A DNA stretch of 64,000 bases from Megamonas sp. UBA1796 (GCA_002319795.1 DCFU01000016.1:90497-154496), one strand, 5' to 3'; positions 32,515-41,978 are shown, counted from the first letter of the stretch. The notes: generated by a model not told the origin, from the letters alone. A program made the numbers and translations.

Positions 32515-35500
32515 TTAGATCTCGTCCAGACGCACAGAAACCATCTGCGATACACCTGCATCCTGAATCGTCACACCATACATAACGTCGACAGCCTCCA
32601 TCGTCCCTTTGCGATGAGTGACAATAATGAACTGCGTATTTTTTGCAAAATCCCTGAGCAGTGTACAAAAACGCGAAATATTTGCTTCATCCAGAGGAGC
32701 ATCAATCTCATCAAGAACCGAAAACGGCGACGGTTTATATTTCAAAAAAGAAAACAAGAGTGCAATGACCGTAAGTGCACGTTCCCCGCCAGAAAGCGCC
32801 GTGAGGTTCTGCCTTTTCTTGTCCGGCAGCTGCACCAGGATTTCCACTCCTGCTTCCAGCACATTCTTTTCATCCGTGAGTACCAGCTCCGCATTGCCGC
32901 CGCCAAAAAGCTTCACAAAAATACCCCGGAAGTACCCATCAATTTCTGTTAAAGCAGACTTAAATTGTTTGGTCATCGTCACATCCATTTCATGCAGAAT
33001 ATTCACAAGGTTTTCCTTTGCCGTAATAAGATCCTGGGCCTGTCTTTGCATGAAATCGTGACGCTTTTGCGCCTCTTCATATTCCGTTACTGCATTTGGA
33101 TTTACCTGGCCCAATCCATTCAACTCACTCTGCAGCTTTTGCATTTTTTCCTGTAAGGCCGCAGCAGCAAGTTCCATTACATGTCCAGCAGCCATCTCAG
33201 GTGAAAAACCATATTCCTCTTGCAGGGTATGGCAGCATTGTGCAAGATTGAATTGTACCTCGGATACCTCCAGCTCTATTTGATGCAGTTTCTGCTGCAT
33301 TCTGCCCAAATTTCCTGCCGCTTCTCTGGTCTTTTTATCGTTTTCCTGGCTCTCGGCAAGCTTCGCCATTTTATCTTCATATAGCTTCTTATGTTGTCCT
33401 ATGCCCTCATCATAAATTGTCTGGCATTCTTCTGCTCTCTGCTGCAAAAGCAGCAGCTTGTCATATCCTGTCTGCAGCCTGTTAGCAAGTTCTCTGTGTT
33501 CCTGCCCGTTCTTATCAAGGCTTTCCTGTGTGCGTACGAGCTCACGCTGCCGCAGCAGCCGACGCTCATGGCAGCGCAAAACTTCCTGTTCGAGCACTAC
33601 TTTTTTTAAGGAACAATCATTGATATACTTGGCCAGATCTCCGGCATCCTGTTCCATATCCTCAAGTGCCTCTCCGGCCGCATCATTTTTTGCCGTGAGC
33701 CCTTTGTATTCTTCTTGCAGGGTATGCAAGGCGTGCACGGTTTCCACGCGCTTCTTTTGTGCTTCCGCAAAAGACAGCTGCAGGGAGGATGCCATTGCCT
33801 CTATCGCCTGTAGTTGTTCCTTTCGGGAAGAAATATCTTTCAGCAGCTTTGCATGTGCTACACGCAGCTCAGCCTGCCGAATACCAAGTTGCTGGAAGTC
33901 ATCTTCCTTCTCATGAAGTCCGTCCTCACAAATTCCCTTTTGACTGGCGACCTCCCTCTGCTTATCCAGTAAGAGAGGTTCCTTCTGTCTAAGTGCATCC
34001 AGCCCTGCCTCCAGGGTCCCGATTTCACCGCTGCGGCTCAGGAATCCCGATTCCTTTTGCTGCCGGCTCCCACCAGATAAAGAACCCCCTGGGTTCAGCA
34101 GCTCACCCTCCAGCGTTACAATGCGCATGCGATACCCCTGTTTTTTAGCAAGAGACAGGGCATGTGCAAGCGTATCGACCACCAATGTACGCCCAAGCAA
34201 AAAATCTGCAATTTTCCGGTATTTAGCAGCACATGTAACCAGATCATTTGCATAACCAAGGACTCCCGGCTCGCGAAGCTCCTGCCCTGCGGACGGTTTA
34301 TGCACAACAATACTCGACAGCGGCAAAAATGTGACCCTTCCAGCACGTTCACGTTTCAAGAACGCTATTGCCTGCTGCGCAGTTTCCGTATCCTCTGTCA
34401 CTACATTTTGCACACTGCCACCCAAAGCAATCTCGATCGCCATAATATATTTTTGTGGCACCTCAATGAGCTCAGCTGCCGCACCGCAAATTCCACTGTG
34501 CCAAGGTTCCCGGCTTTTTAAGACCGCTTTGGCCGCCCTGCCAAAGCCTTCATATGCCTTCTGCATATTTTGCAGGAATTGCAGCTTGTTTTCCATCACA
34601 TGTGATCGCTGCCGCATCTCCAGCAGCTGTTCCCTGAAGGCATTATCTCTTTCACTTAATTGCCGCAGTTCCTGCTTTATCCGCTGGCATTCTTTGTCCA
34701 ACGTCTCCTTTGCCTGCTCTGCGCGTTGCATATCAGCTGCCACAGATACTTCTTCCTGTTGCAAAGAAGCCAATGCCCCCTGCACTTCCTCCGCTTCTTT
34801 CTCCCTAGCTCCGCGATGCTCTACATTATCCTGGATATCACGTTCAACCAAAACAAGCGCATTCTGCTTTTCCATAAGAACCTGCTGTTTGCCCTGCCTA
34901 TCCTGCTCAAGCTTATGACATTCTTCCTTTTGCAGCTTAATCTGTTTGCCCAAAACAGCAGCCTTGCTGTTTTCTCTTGTCAAAAGTGCCTCCGCTTGAT
35001 TCATTTGCTGCCGGCGCGATGCCTCTTCTTGTCCCAGCTTATCCACATCTTCTTCTGCGGCTGCCATTTCCTTTATAAGCCCATCTCTCTGCTCAACCAG
35101 CCGTGTCTTCAAAGTGTCATCCTGTTTTTTCCGTTCTCCGGCTACCTTGATCTCACTGCTGATATTCTCCAGCTTCGTACGCAGTTCACTATTCTTTCCC
35201 GCTAACAACTGCAAGGCTTTCTCAATTTCCAGCTGTTCCTTATCCAAAGCCTCTTTCCTGGCCTCTGTCAGCTGTACAGCCGTTTGTGCTTGAAGCTCCT
35301 TATCCTGATATTCTTCATGCAGTTTCCTGCTTTTTTCTTCAGCAGCCTGAAATTTTTCATATTTGCGGTAGAGCCCTGTAAGCTTACAATTCTTGTATTC
35401 TTCCTGCAAAGCATTATAGCGGCGCGTTTTCTCAGCATTTGCCGCTAAGGCATCCAACTGATTCCCTATCTCATGAATAATATCCGTTACCCGCAGCAGA

Positions 35501-36057
35501 TTATGTTCGGTATCTTCAAGCTTACGCACCGATTCACGCTTGCGGCTGCGGTATTTCGTAATCCCTGCCGTTTCCTCAAAAAACAGCCGTCGTTCCTCCG
35601 GCTTACTATTCAGGATCTCATCCATCTTATTCTGGCTGATGATGCTCATACCATCATGGCCAAGTCCTGTATCCGCAAACAAATCATAAATATCCTTAAG
35701 CCGGCAGCGAGTTTTATTGATATAAAACTCACTTTCTCCGGAACGGAATAGACGGCGCGTAACCGCAACCTCCTTGAAATCAACCGGAAGCCCGCCATCA
35801 TTATCAAATATAAGCGAAACCTCGGCTAACCCAAGAGCCCGACGTGAAACACTGCCGGCAAAAATAATATCCTCTGATTTCAAACCACGCAGGTTACGGA
35901 TATTCTGCTCACCAAGCACCCAGCGGATTGCATCCGTTATATTGCTCTTACCGCTTCCATTTGGACCGACAATCGCCGTAATGCCCTTATCAAATTCTAT
36001 TTCAATTTTATCCGCAAATGACTTGAAGCCATATGCCTCCAGACGTTTTAACTGCAA
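32515..36057 (-). CDS. smc: chromosome partition protein SMC
   Basis: Condensin ATPase that organises and segregates chromosomes with ScpAB. About 1180 residues. Head Walker A is IVGPNGSGKSNITDAI near 30. The two coiled-coil arms cover about 170-500 and 660-1000, with a hinge at about 505-655 (GFGRAAKAVL..., PGVLGYANDLV). The C-terminal head has LSGGERALTVIALLF and PFSVLDEIDAPLDEAN. The start is uncertain: TTG 36057 gives the family-like M-QLKRLEAYGFKSFADK; GTG 36066 and TTG 36078 are also open, and none has a strong ribosome site. First gene before ftsY. Confidence 0.96.
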   Translation of the reverse strand: MQLKRLEAYGFKSFADKIEIEFDKGITAIVGPNGSGKSNITDAIRWVLGEQNIRNLRGLKSEDIIFAGSVSRRALGLAEVSLIFDNDGGLPVDFKEVAVTRRLFRSGESEFYINKTRCRLKDIYDLFADTGLGHDGMSIISQNKMDEILNSKPEERRLFFEETAGITKYRSRKRESVRKLEDTEHNLLRVTDIIHEIGNQLDALAANAEKTRRYNALQEEYKNCKLTGLYRKYEKFQAAEEKSRKLHEEYQDKELQAQTAVQLTEARKEALDKEQLEIEKALQLLAGKNSELRTKLENISSEIKVAGERKKQDDTLKTRLVEQRDGLIKEMAAAEEDVDKLGQEEASRRQQMNQAEALLTRENSKAAVLGKQIKLQKEECHKLEQDRQGKQQVLMEKQNALVLVERDIQDNVEHRGAREKEAEEVQGALASLQQEEVSVAADMQRAEQAKETLDKECQRIKQELRQLSERDNAFREQLLEMRQRSHVMENKLQFLQNMQKAYEGFGRAAKAVLKSREPWHSGICGAAAELIEVPQKYIMAIEIALGGSVQNVVTEDTETAQQAIAFLKRERAGRVTFLPLSSIVVHKPSAGQELREPGVLGYANDLVTCAAKYRKIADFLLGRTLVVDTLAHALSLAKKQGYRMRIVTLEGELLNPGGSLSGGSRQQKESGFLSRSGEIGTLEAGLDALRQKEPLLLDKQREVASQKGICEDGLHEKEDDFQQLGIRQAELRVAHAKLLKDISSRKEQLQAIEAMASSLQLSFAEAQKKRVETVHALHTLQEEYKGLTAKNDAAGEALEDMEQDAGDLAKYINDCSLKKVVLEQEVLRCHERRLLRQRELVRTQESLDKNGQEHRELANRLQTGYDKLLLLQQRAEECQTIYDEGIGQHKKLYEDKMAKLAESQENDKKTREAAGNLGRMQQKLHQIELEVSEVQFNLAQCCHTLQEEYGFSPEMAAGHVMELAAAALQEKMQKLQSELNGLGQVNPNAVTEYEEAQKRHDFMQRQAQDLITAKENLVNILHEMDVTMTKQFKSALTEIDGYFRGIFVKLFGGGNAELVLTDEKNVLEAGVEILVQLPDKKRQNLTALSGGERALTVIALLFSFLKYKPSPFSVLDEIDAPLDEANISRFCTLLRDFAKNTQFIIVTHRKGTMEAVDVMYGVTIQDAGVSQMVSVRLDEI

Positions 36058-36146
36058 ACCCTTCACCAGCCTGTACAATCCTATTCTAATGACTACTATT
36101 GTATCATAAAAAAAGCTGTGCGACCACTTTAGCCCCCCAGCAAGAA

Positions 36147-36175
36147 AGGATTCCCACTCTTATCGTGGAAATCCT
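36147..36175 (-). terminator. terminator after the Gfo/Idh gene
   Basis: AGGATTCCCAC (36147-36157) pairs with GTGGAAATCCT (36165-36175) with one mismatch, loop of 7 nt, followed on the minus strand by TTCTTG. It lies between the oxidoreductase stop (36230) and the smc start. Confidence 0.6.
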
Positions 36176-36229
36176 CTCAAAAATATATCTGCCTGATTTT
36201 CACTGTTCCCGCCGGCATTTCCAAACATC

Positions 36230-37219
36230 TCAACGTTTATCGGCCGCAAATACGATACCCGCACTGCGGCGTGCCGCTTGTGCCACTTTCATGACATGCA
36301 GCGAACACTGCAGGCCTTTCTCATTGGCTTGCCAATCATCCGCCTCATACAATTCCTCAAAAGCTTTGAATTCATGCACCATACGATGTTCGTAGCAATT
36401 CAGCCGTTCGACTTCCTTCCGCCCATCCAGACAAATCTCAAACGACTCCATAGTATTTGGTGCTCCATTGATACGAATATACCCTTTATCTCCCTGAAGT
36501 ACAATACCTCCCGGACTTTCCGAGTCCTTAGCTCCCGTACAAACAGCGATAAACTCCTCATAACGCAGCACCATCGTCCCCGAAGTATCAATATCATTAA
36601 ATCCTTTGTTTGCCATATAATGTACCTCCTTGGGTGCGCCAAAAAGGCCTACAACAAAATTCAAATTATAAATATTGATATCATAAAGTGCCCCGCCTGA
36701 AAACTCCGGAGAAAAAGCCGGTGCAGCCGTCCCTTTCTTATAATCATCATAGCGGCTGGAATACTGTGAATAGTTACATTGTACAAACCGCAACTGCCCA
36801 ATCTTTGGCAGTGCCTCCTTTACAGCTTTGAAATTGGGCATATAAAAAAAGGTAACTGCCTCCATAAGGTATCTGTGCTGCTGGCGCGCAAGCTCTGCCA
36901 GTTCCAGGGCCTCATCCTCTGTTGACGTAAAGGGCTTTTCCAAAATAACATTTTTCCCCGCCAGAAGTGCCTGTCTGGCATAACCATAATGCGCCGAATT
37001 AACTACGCCTATATATACAAAATCAACATCTGCCTCCAGCAACAGCTTGGCATAATCGGTATAAACCGCCGCTATACCGTACTGCTTTGCCAAAGCCTCA
37101 GCCTTATCGCGGCTGTGTGGTCGCCCAAAAACAGCCGTGCAGCAGATTTCCGGCACAAGACGCAGCGCTTCCAAAGCTTCACCCACAATCCTGCCAGTAC
37201 CAATGATTCCAAGTTTCAT
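36230..37219 (-). CDS. Gfo/Idh/MocA family oxidoreductase
   Basis: NAD(P)-dependent dehydrogenase acting on sugars, inositols or related compounds; the substrate is not predictable. 329 residues. The Rossmann motif is GIIGTGRIVGEALEAL at 4-19. The conserved VILEKPFTSTEDEA (EKP) sits near 92-105, and the C-terminal alpha/beta domain includes GGALYDINIYNLNFVVGLFG, typical of trans-dihydrodiol/xylose dehydrogenase-like members. GGAGGG precedes ATG 37219. It lies 13 nt after a LysR gene on the same strand, probably co-transcribed. Confidence 0.9.
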   Translation of the reverse strand: MKLGIIGTGRIVGEALEALRLVPEICCTAVFGRPHSRDKAEALAKQYGIAAVYTDYAKLLLEADVDFVYIGVVNSAHYGYARQALLAGKNVILEKPFTSTEDEALELAELARQQHRYLMEAVTFFYMPNFKAVKEALPKIGQLRFVQCNYSQYSSRYDDYKKGTAAPAFSPEFSGGALYDINIYNLNFVVGLFGAPKEVHYMANKGFNDIDTSGTMVLRYEEFIAVCTGAKDSESPGGIVLQGDKGYIRINGAPNTMESFEICLDGRKEVERLNCYEHRMVHEFKAFEELYEADDWQANEKGLQCSLHVMKVAQAARRSAGIVFAADKR

Positions 37220-37232
37220 ATGGCATCCCTCC

Positions 37233-38141
37233 TCACTCCTGATTAAAATGCTTTTTGAATTCACTTGTTCCAATATACTTCTTCATAAAACCAAGGAACT
37301 TCTGATCTGTATCAGATAAAATCTTATGGGAGCCCCAAAATAAATACACACCAAAGGAAAATGGCGGATCTAACGGTATTCGTTTGAAAATCGTCTCCGT
37401 CCGCGTCACAAAATCCGGCAAAATGGATATGCCGATCTTGTTTGCCACGAGTTGTTTTATCGTTTTAAGTTGTGCCGTGCACAGCAGGATATCAGGCGTA
37501 AACCCCTGCGCCACACAGCGTTCATAAACCCCGTGATATTGAAAAGTCTGCGGATGCTGCATGATAAACTTTTCATTTTTCAGCTGCCTGAACCGCGCTT
37601 TGCCTTCTCCTGCCAGCACATGTGATGGATCTACGCACAAGCTCATGTAGTCCAGCATGATAGGCATCATACGCCCATTCTCGTGGCTCTCTTCATCCAA
37701 TATGATGCCAAAATCCAAGTCGCCGGATTCCGCCTTGGTGCGCACTTCAACAGAATCACTATATTCCTGTACATCCAAGGTAATATGTGGATGGCTGGCC
37801 CTAAATTTCGTAAAAAAATCAGGAAACAGATAAGCCTCAACCATCGGGGGAATTCCAAAATGAATCGTCCCCTGTGTATGAACTTGAAAACGCTGCATAT
37901 CCTGATAGGTTTCCTCCATATCACGCAAAATCTTTTCCGCATGCAGTAGAAACGCCCGGCCTTCCGGTGTCAGGGACACATGCTTTTGACTGCGGTCAAT
38001 AAGCATAAGCTTAAACTCGGCCTCCAGTGCCTTGATAGCCTTGGTGACTGATGGCTGTGATACGTGGAGAACCTCCGCCGTTCTAGTAAAATTCTCTAAT
38101 TTACTGATTGTCGTAAAATATTCTAGCTGCCGAAATTCCAA
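37233..38141 (-). CDS. LysR-family transcriptional regulator
   Basis: 302 residues. The DNA-binding part reads EFRQLEYFTTISKLENFTRT, then AEVLHVSQPSVTKAIKALEA and DRSQKHVSLTPEG. It is related to the LysR at 55690-56571, with which it shares DRSQK...LTPEG and GIP-M---AYLFP, so the two look like paralogues. The TTG at 38141 with GGAGGG 7 nt upstream is preferred; an ATG at 38156 sits on the Shine-Dalgarno itself. It is followed directly by the Gfo/Idh gene, an operon-like arrangement rather than the usual divergent one. Confidence 0.9.
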   Translation of the reverse strand: MEFRQLEYFTTISKLENFTRTAEVLHVSQPSVTKAIKALEAEFKLMLIDRSQKHVSLTPEGRAFLLHAEKILRDMEETYQDMQRFQVHTQGTIHFGIPPMVEAYLFPDFFTKFRASHPHITLDVQEYSDSVEVRTKAESGDLDFGIILDEESHENGRMMPIMLDYMSLCVDPSHVLAGEGKARFRQLKNEKFIMQHPQTFQYHGVYERCVAQGFTPDILLCTAQLKTIKQLVANKIGISILPDFVTRTETIFKRIPLDPPFSFGVYLFWGSHKILSDTDQKFLGFMKKYIGTSEFKKHFNQE

Positions 38142-38249
38142 AATGATTCCCTCCATACAATTCTCTGCTTCATTGTATCATAACTTTTGGGAATCGTACA
38201 CCATTTTTGTATTAATATCACATTATTTTTAAAATTTATAATAAAGCAA

Positions 38250-38284
38250 CAGCTGCTATACACATATAAATGTGCTAGCAGCTG
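38250..38284 (-). terminator. terminator of the feo operon
   Basis: CAGCTGCTA (38250-38258) pairs with TAGCAGCTG (38276-38284), with an inner CACAT/ATGTG pairing. An A/T-rich tail follows on the minus strand. It begins 10 nt after the stop of the small Cys-rich gene. Confidence 0.65.
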
Positions 38285-38293
38285 CATTTTATC

Positions 38294-38452
38294 TTATTTC
38301 AGTTTGTCCTCCCCATGGCAATGGCCGCCACAGCCGCTGCAGCCTCCCGAACCGCAGCAATCAGATTCACCACTGGTAAAATTCCGATATATTTTCCGTA
38401 TGCCAAAAGCAAAAACTATAGCAATTACACCGGCAATAATATAAGTCGCCAT
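38294..38452 (-). CDS. FeoB-associated Cys-rich membrane protein
   Basis: 52 residues: one N-terminal membrane helix (MATYIIAGVIAIVFAFGIRK) followed by a short tail with a cysteine/histidine cluster (CCGSGGCSGCGGHCH). This FeoC-like small protein often follows feoB in Firmicutes; it may handle Fe(II) or an Fe-S cluster at the transporter. AGGAGG precedes the ATG at 38452, 18 nt after feoB. Function beyond association with Feo is unproven. Confidence 0.9.
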   Translation of the reverse strand: MATYIIAGVIAIVFAFGIRKIYRNFTSGESDCCGSGGCSGCGGHCHGEDKLK

Positions 38453-38470
38453 TTTCCTTACCTCCTGTTT

Positions 38471-40369
38471 TCATTCAAAACCAAGCAGCCTGCCAACTTG
38501 ATAAACGAGCAGGGATACTATCCACGCTGCCGCAAAAGTATATAAAGCTGCAAAAAATGTCCATTTCCATTTCCCTGTCTCTTTCTTTATGGTACCCAAA
38601 GCCGTCACACATGGTGTATAAAGCTGCGTAAATACCATGAAGGCCAACGCCGAAAGCGTCGTAAAGGACGCTCCCATAGAATTTGCCAGCTGCGCCGCAG
38701 TATCCATAACATTCTCTGTTTCTGTCGAAATATCCGCCACACCATACAATATTCCCATAGTAGAAACAACCGATTCCTTTGCCAAAATACCTGTAACGAT
38801 AGCAGCTCCGGATTCCCATGTATCGAAGCCATGAAATACAAAGAGTGCAGACATTGCTGAACCTATGGCCGCCAGAAAGCTTTCGCTCATTTCTTCCGTA
38901 GGTCCGTCGAAATTATAATTGCTCAAGAACCAGATCAATACGGACATCGCGAAAATAATCGTACCTGCTTTAACCAGATAGCCTTTGCCTTTTTCCCATG
39001 TCTCTAAAAGAACCGTCTTCATATCCGGCATACGATAAGGTGGAAGCTCCAATAGAAAGGTAGATTCCTTGTCCTTGAAAGTTGAAACATTCAGTACCTT
39101 GGCCATTAGAATTGCCATAAGGACACCGGCCACATACATACAAAATACAACATTTGCCGCATTGTCAGGGAAAAACATAGCCGCAAATAAAGCCATAATA
39201 GGGAGTTTAGCTCCACAAGTCAGAAAAGGCGTAATAAGTATAGAAATCATACGATCTTTTTCGGAATCGAGGGCACGTGCTCCCATAATCGCTGGCACGC
39301 CGCATCCGAAACCCATAATAAGCGGCATGATTCCCTTACCGCTAAGACCTGCACGGCGCATAATAGGATCCATAATAAAGGCTACACGTGCCATATACCC
39401 TGTACCATCCAGAAAACTCAGGAAGAAAAAAAGTGTGAAGATAAGCGGTACAAAAGAAATAACACTGCCCACACCATTGATAATACCATCTGTGACAAGC
39501 GACTGCAACCACGGAGCTACATCCAGCGTTTCCAGTGAAGCTTTTGCCCAATCCGTGACATCTCCGTTAATGAAATCACTTAATGCTTCCTGCAACGGCT
39601 TTCCAAACCACGTAAAAGTAATCTCAAATATCGCATAGAGCAATAGCAACAGTAGCGGAAGTGCCAAAAATCCATTCGCCAATATACGGTCAAGTTTTTC
39701 CGAGAAGGTAGGTCCAACTGAGTTTACCGTCACAGCCTGTGCCATAAGCTTATCGACCAGAGCATAGCGAAGTATGATGATCTCTTCCTCTAGCTTCGCT
39801 TCCTCCAGCCCGCTGTTCTGAAGTGCTTTTACAGCTTGCATATGCTCTGCCACCAGTGCGCTCGGCTCATAATCCTTCATTACAGTTGAAGTAAATACAT
39901 CCAAAAGTTTCCTGGTACTCTTCGAGCTTCTCCCCACCGTTTCAACTACCGGCATTCCTAATGCCTTTTCTAATTCATAGGTGTTGATATTGATGCCTCT
40001 TCGGCTGGCCTCATCCATCATATTCAGATCTACTAATACCGGCACAGCCATTTCTAAAAGCTGTACTGTCAGAAATAAATTACGTTCCAAATTGGATGCA
40101 TCCACCACATCCACCACCAGATCCGAATGTGCGTCCATAAGATACTGCACAACGATTTTTTCTTCAGGGGAGCGGGCATTGATGCTGTAGGTTCCGGGCA
40201 AATCCACAATTGATATTGCACGTTCCTTATATTTCAGATACCCTACTTTTTTGTCGATGGTGACACCCGGCCAGTTGCCAATTTTTTGTCGTGCCCCTGT
40301 AAGCTCGTTAAAGATTGTTGACTTACCCGTATTAGGATTTCCTATTAGTGCTATAGATAATGTTGCCAT
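38471..40369 (-). CDS. feoB: ferrous iron transporter FeoB
   Basis: Fe(II) importer of 632 residues. The N-terminal G domain has GNPNTGKSTIFNEL (G1), VDLPGTYS (G3) and NMMDEA (G4). The membrane part has Gate domains with PLIMGFGCGVPAIMGAR and FLTCGAKLPIMALF, whose Cys residues line the proposed iron path. ATG 40369 (MATLSIALIGNP) has GAGGAG upstream. It lies 41 nt after feoA. Presumed regulation is by the palindromes upstream of feoA. Confidence 0.97.
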   Translation of the reverse strand: MATLSIALIGNPNTGKSTIFNELTGARQKIGNWPGVTIDKKVGYLKYKERAISIVDLPGTYSINARSPEEKIVVQYLMDAHSDLVVDVVDASNLERNLFLTVQLLEMAVPVLVDLNMMDEASRRGININTYELEKALGMPVVETVGRSSKSTRKLLDVFTSTVMKDYEPSALVAEHMQAVKALQNSGLEEAKLEEEIIILRYALVDKLMAQAVTVNSVGPTFSEKLDRILANGFLALPLLLLLLYAIFEITFTWFGKPLQEALSDFINGDVTDWAKASLETLDVAPWLQSLVTDGIINGVGSVISFVPLIFTLFFFLSFLDGTGYMARVAFIMDPIMRRAGLSGKGIMPLIMGFGCGVPAIMGARALDSEKDRMISILITPFLTCGAKLPIMALFAAMFFPDNAANVVFCMYVAGVLMAILMAKVLNVSTFKDKESTFLLELPPYRMPDMKTVLLETWEKGKGYLVKAGTIIFAMSVLIWFLSNYNFDGPTEEMSESFLAAIGSAMSALFVFHGFDTWESGAAIVTGILAKESVVSTMGILYGVADISTETENVMDTAAQLANSMGASFTTLSALAFMVFTQLYTPCVTALGTIKKETGKWKWTFFAALYTFAAAWIVSLLVYQVGRLLGFE

Positions 40370-40410
40370 TTCTTCACTCCTCAGAATATTTTTATTTTGC
40401 AGCACATCTC

Positions 40411-40635
40411 TTATAAAACTGGAGACACACTGACTTGTTCTGCATCTGCCAGACGCAGCGCCAAATTATATGAGCGAACAGATATGGCCATCGGATCTCC
40501 TAATGGTGCCGAACGCAAAATCCGGACCTTAGCCCCTCGAATGAGCCCCATCGTCATCAAACGTTCTTTTAAGCCGGAATCACGGATACTATCAATCTGC
40601 ACAACCATGCCGGATTTACCATCTCGTAACGTCAT
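40411..40635 (-). CDS. feoA: ferrous iron transport protein FeoA
   Basis: 74 residues, an SH3-like fold that docks on FeoB and is needed for Fe(II) uptake. Typical text: SGMVVQIDSIRDSGLKERLM, then MGLIRGAKVRILRSAPLGDP and the ending LALRLADAEQVSV. GGGGGAG precedes ATG 40635. First gene of feoA-feoB-small Cys-rich protein. The promoter region contains Fur-like palindromes. Confidence 0.96.
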   Translation of the reverse strand: MTLRDGKSGMVVQIDSIRDSGLKERLMTMGLIRGAKVRILRSAPLGDPMAISVRSYNLALRLADAEQVSVSPVL

Positions 40636-40654
40636 TTACAATCTCCCCCATAAA

Positions 40655-40713
40655 TATAATGATTATCAATCTTGACACCAATAATGATAACATTTATCAT
40701 TATTGGTGTCAAG
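40655..40713 (-). promoter_or_regulatory. feoA promoter with 43-bp palindrome and Fur-like box
   Basis: Arms of 20 bp (40671-40690 and 40694-40713) are perfect complements around CAT; the core AATGATAACATTTATCATT resembles a Fur box. Because of symmetry, TTGACA and TATCAT at 17-nt spacing occur on both strands; the minus-strand pair would drive feoA. A further ATAATGATTATCA half-box lies at about 40657-40669, between the palindrome and the feoA start. Confidence 0.65.
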
Positions 40714-40741
40714 ATAATTGAATCTCATTATCACTGAATTA

Positions 40742-41032
40742 TTATATTTTTTTCTGGCAATAACCGCTCAGTACATTTTGCAATGCATTCAAGCTGCTCG
40801 TATGGCAGCGTTCCAATGCCGCTTTTTGTCGCTTAGCTTCTGTTGCTGCACACTGTGCCATTTTATGTGACACCGTATTGGTAAACAAGATCACTAAATC
40901 CGGTGAGCCCATTTTCCTTTTTAATTCGCCTGTCATATGAAGAAATATCTTTGCTTTGCAACCATTTTCCCTGCAGGTATCAATATAACGACGTTCCATA
41001 CAGCTATTACCACCAATAATCACGATACTCAT
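40742..41032 (-). CDS. DUF2325 domain-containing protein
   Basis: 96 residues of a small Rossmann-like family without assigned function: MSIVIIGGNSCMERRYIDTC, then SPDLVILFTNTVSHKMAQCA and ALERCHTSSLNALQNVL. Three to four conserved cysteines could bind metal. Start ATG 41032 with AGAGGG upstream; an ATG at 41092 lies inside the upstream palindrome and is not used here. It lies just upstream of feoA in the same direction, and both have Fur-like palindromes, so a role in iron homeostasis is a fair guess. Confidence 0.85.
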   Translation of the reverse strand: MSIVIIGGNSCMERRYIDTCRENGCKAKIFLHMTGELKRKMGSPDLVILFTNTVSHKMAQCAATEAKRQKAALERCHTSSLNALQNVLSGYCQKKI

Positions 41033-41047
41033 TCTATCCCTCTTTTC

Positions 41048-41097
41048 AAAATAAATGAGAAACAATATCATTAATATGATAATATTTCTCATTTATT
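41048..41097 (-). promoter_or_regulatory. long imperfect palindrome upstream of the DUF2325 gene
   Basis: Outer arms AAATAAATGAGAAA and TTTCTCATTTATTT enclose TATCAT-TAAT-ATGATA. The AT-rich inner part resembles a Fur/PerR-type operator and lies 16-65 nt upstream of the ATG at 41032. The regulator identity is inferred. Confidence 0.5.
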
Positions 41098-41122
41098 TTG
41101 TCAAGCAGACATAAAAAATAAA

Positions 41123-41155
41123 AGAGTGCCTGCCTCTTTTTCAAAGGCTGCACTC
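41123..41155 (-). terminator. terminator of the corrinoid-uptake operon
   Basis: AGAGTGC...GCACTCT outer stem with GCCT/AGGC inner stem, then TTTTATTTTTT on the minus strand. Starts about 17 nt after the last gene of the operon. Confidence 0.8.
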
Positions 41156-41171
41156 TCTATGATTAATTTGA

Positions 41172-41978
41172 TTATACGATCATCTCATGTTTTTTCCCCG
41201 GTACGATAGATACAGGCGACAATACAGCTTTACCTCTGCTATTGAGAAATATATCCGCTTTTACACCGAACACGGACGCTACCATATCCACCGTAAGTAT
41301 TTTTTCCGGCGTACCTTGCGCAAAAATACCATGATTTTTAAGGATAACCAGCTCATCTGCGTATTGCAGGGCATGATTAATGTCATGCAGTACCATGATA
41401 ACCGTCATTTGATAATCACGATTCAGCTTCGTAAGGATTTGCATGACCTCAAGCTGATGTGCGATATCAAGATAAGTGGTAGGTTCATCCAGAAGGAGAA
41501 TTTCCGGCTGCTGTGCCAGCGCCATGGCAATCCATGCACGCTGACGTTCTCCTCCTGACAACTCGGCAACCTGCCGGTCCCGAAAATGCCTAAGGCCTGT
41601 TTCCCTGAGTGCACATTCCACGGCTTCACGATCTGCTTTGCCGTTGCTGCTGTGCAGCCAGCTACGATAAGGGAATCTGCCATAGTCGACCAGCCTTTCC
41701 ACCGTAATATCCGCCGGAGCCGTCATGCCTTGCGGCAGAATTGCTAAGCGCCGTGATAACGCCTTTCTGCCGATTCCGCACAGTTCCTGTCCATCAAGCA
41801 AAACTTTTCCTTCATAGTTATGCTCTAATCCCGCCAATATTCTGAGCAGAGTAGACTTTCCCGCACCATTCGGCCCAATGATAGCCGTCCTCTTGTTCCC
41901 CGGGAAACAGATACTCACATTATGTAAAATCTCCTTGCCCCGGATGCTGACACCAAGTGCCCTTGTTTCCAAAGCCAT
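41172..41978 (-). CDS. btuD: ABC transporter ATP-binding protein, corrinoid/siderophore type
   Basis: 268 residues. Walker A GPNGAGKSTLLRILAG near 35, the signature LSGGERQRAWIAMALAQ near 140, Walker B ILLLDEPTTYLD, and the H-loop VLHDINHAL. FepC/BtuD subfamily. The start ATG overlaps the permease stop (TGATG). By sequence alone it would be called an iron-siderophore ATPase; the cobalamin riboswitch and cobI at the head of the operon argue for vitamin B12 or other corrinoids as cargo (inference). Confidence 0.85.
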   Translation of the reverse strand: MALETRALGVSIRGKEILHNVSICFPGNKRTAIIGPNGAGKSTLLRILAGLEHNYEGKVLLDGQELCGIGRKALSRRLAILPQGMTAPADITVERLVDYGRFPYRSWLHSSNGKADREAVECALRETGLRHFRDRQVAELSGGERQRAWIAMALAQQPEILLLDEPTTYLDIAHQLEVMQILTKLNRDYQMTVIMVLHDINHALQYADELVILKNHGIFAQGTPEKILTVDMVASVFGVKADIFLNSRGKAVLSPVSIVPGKKHEMIV

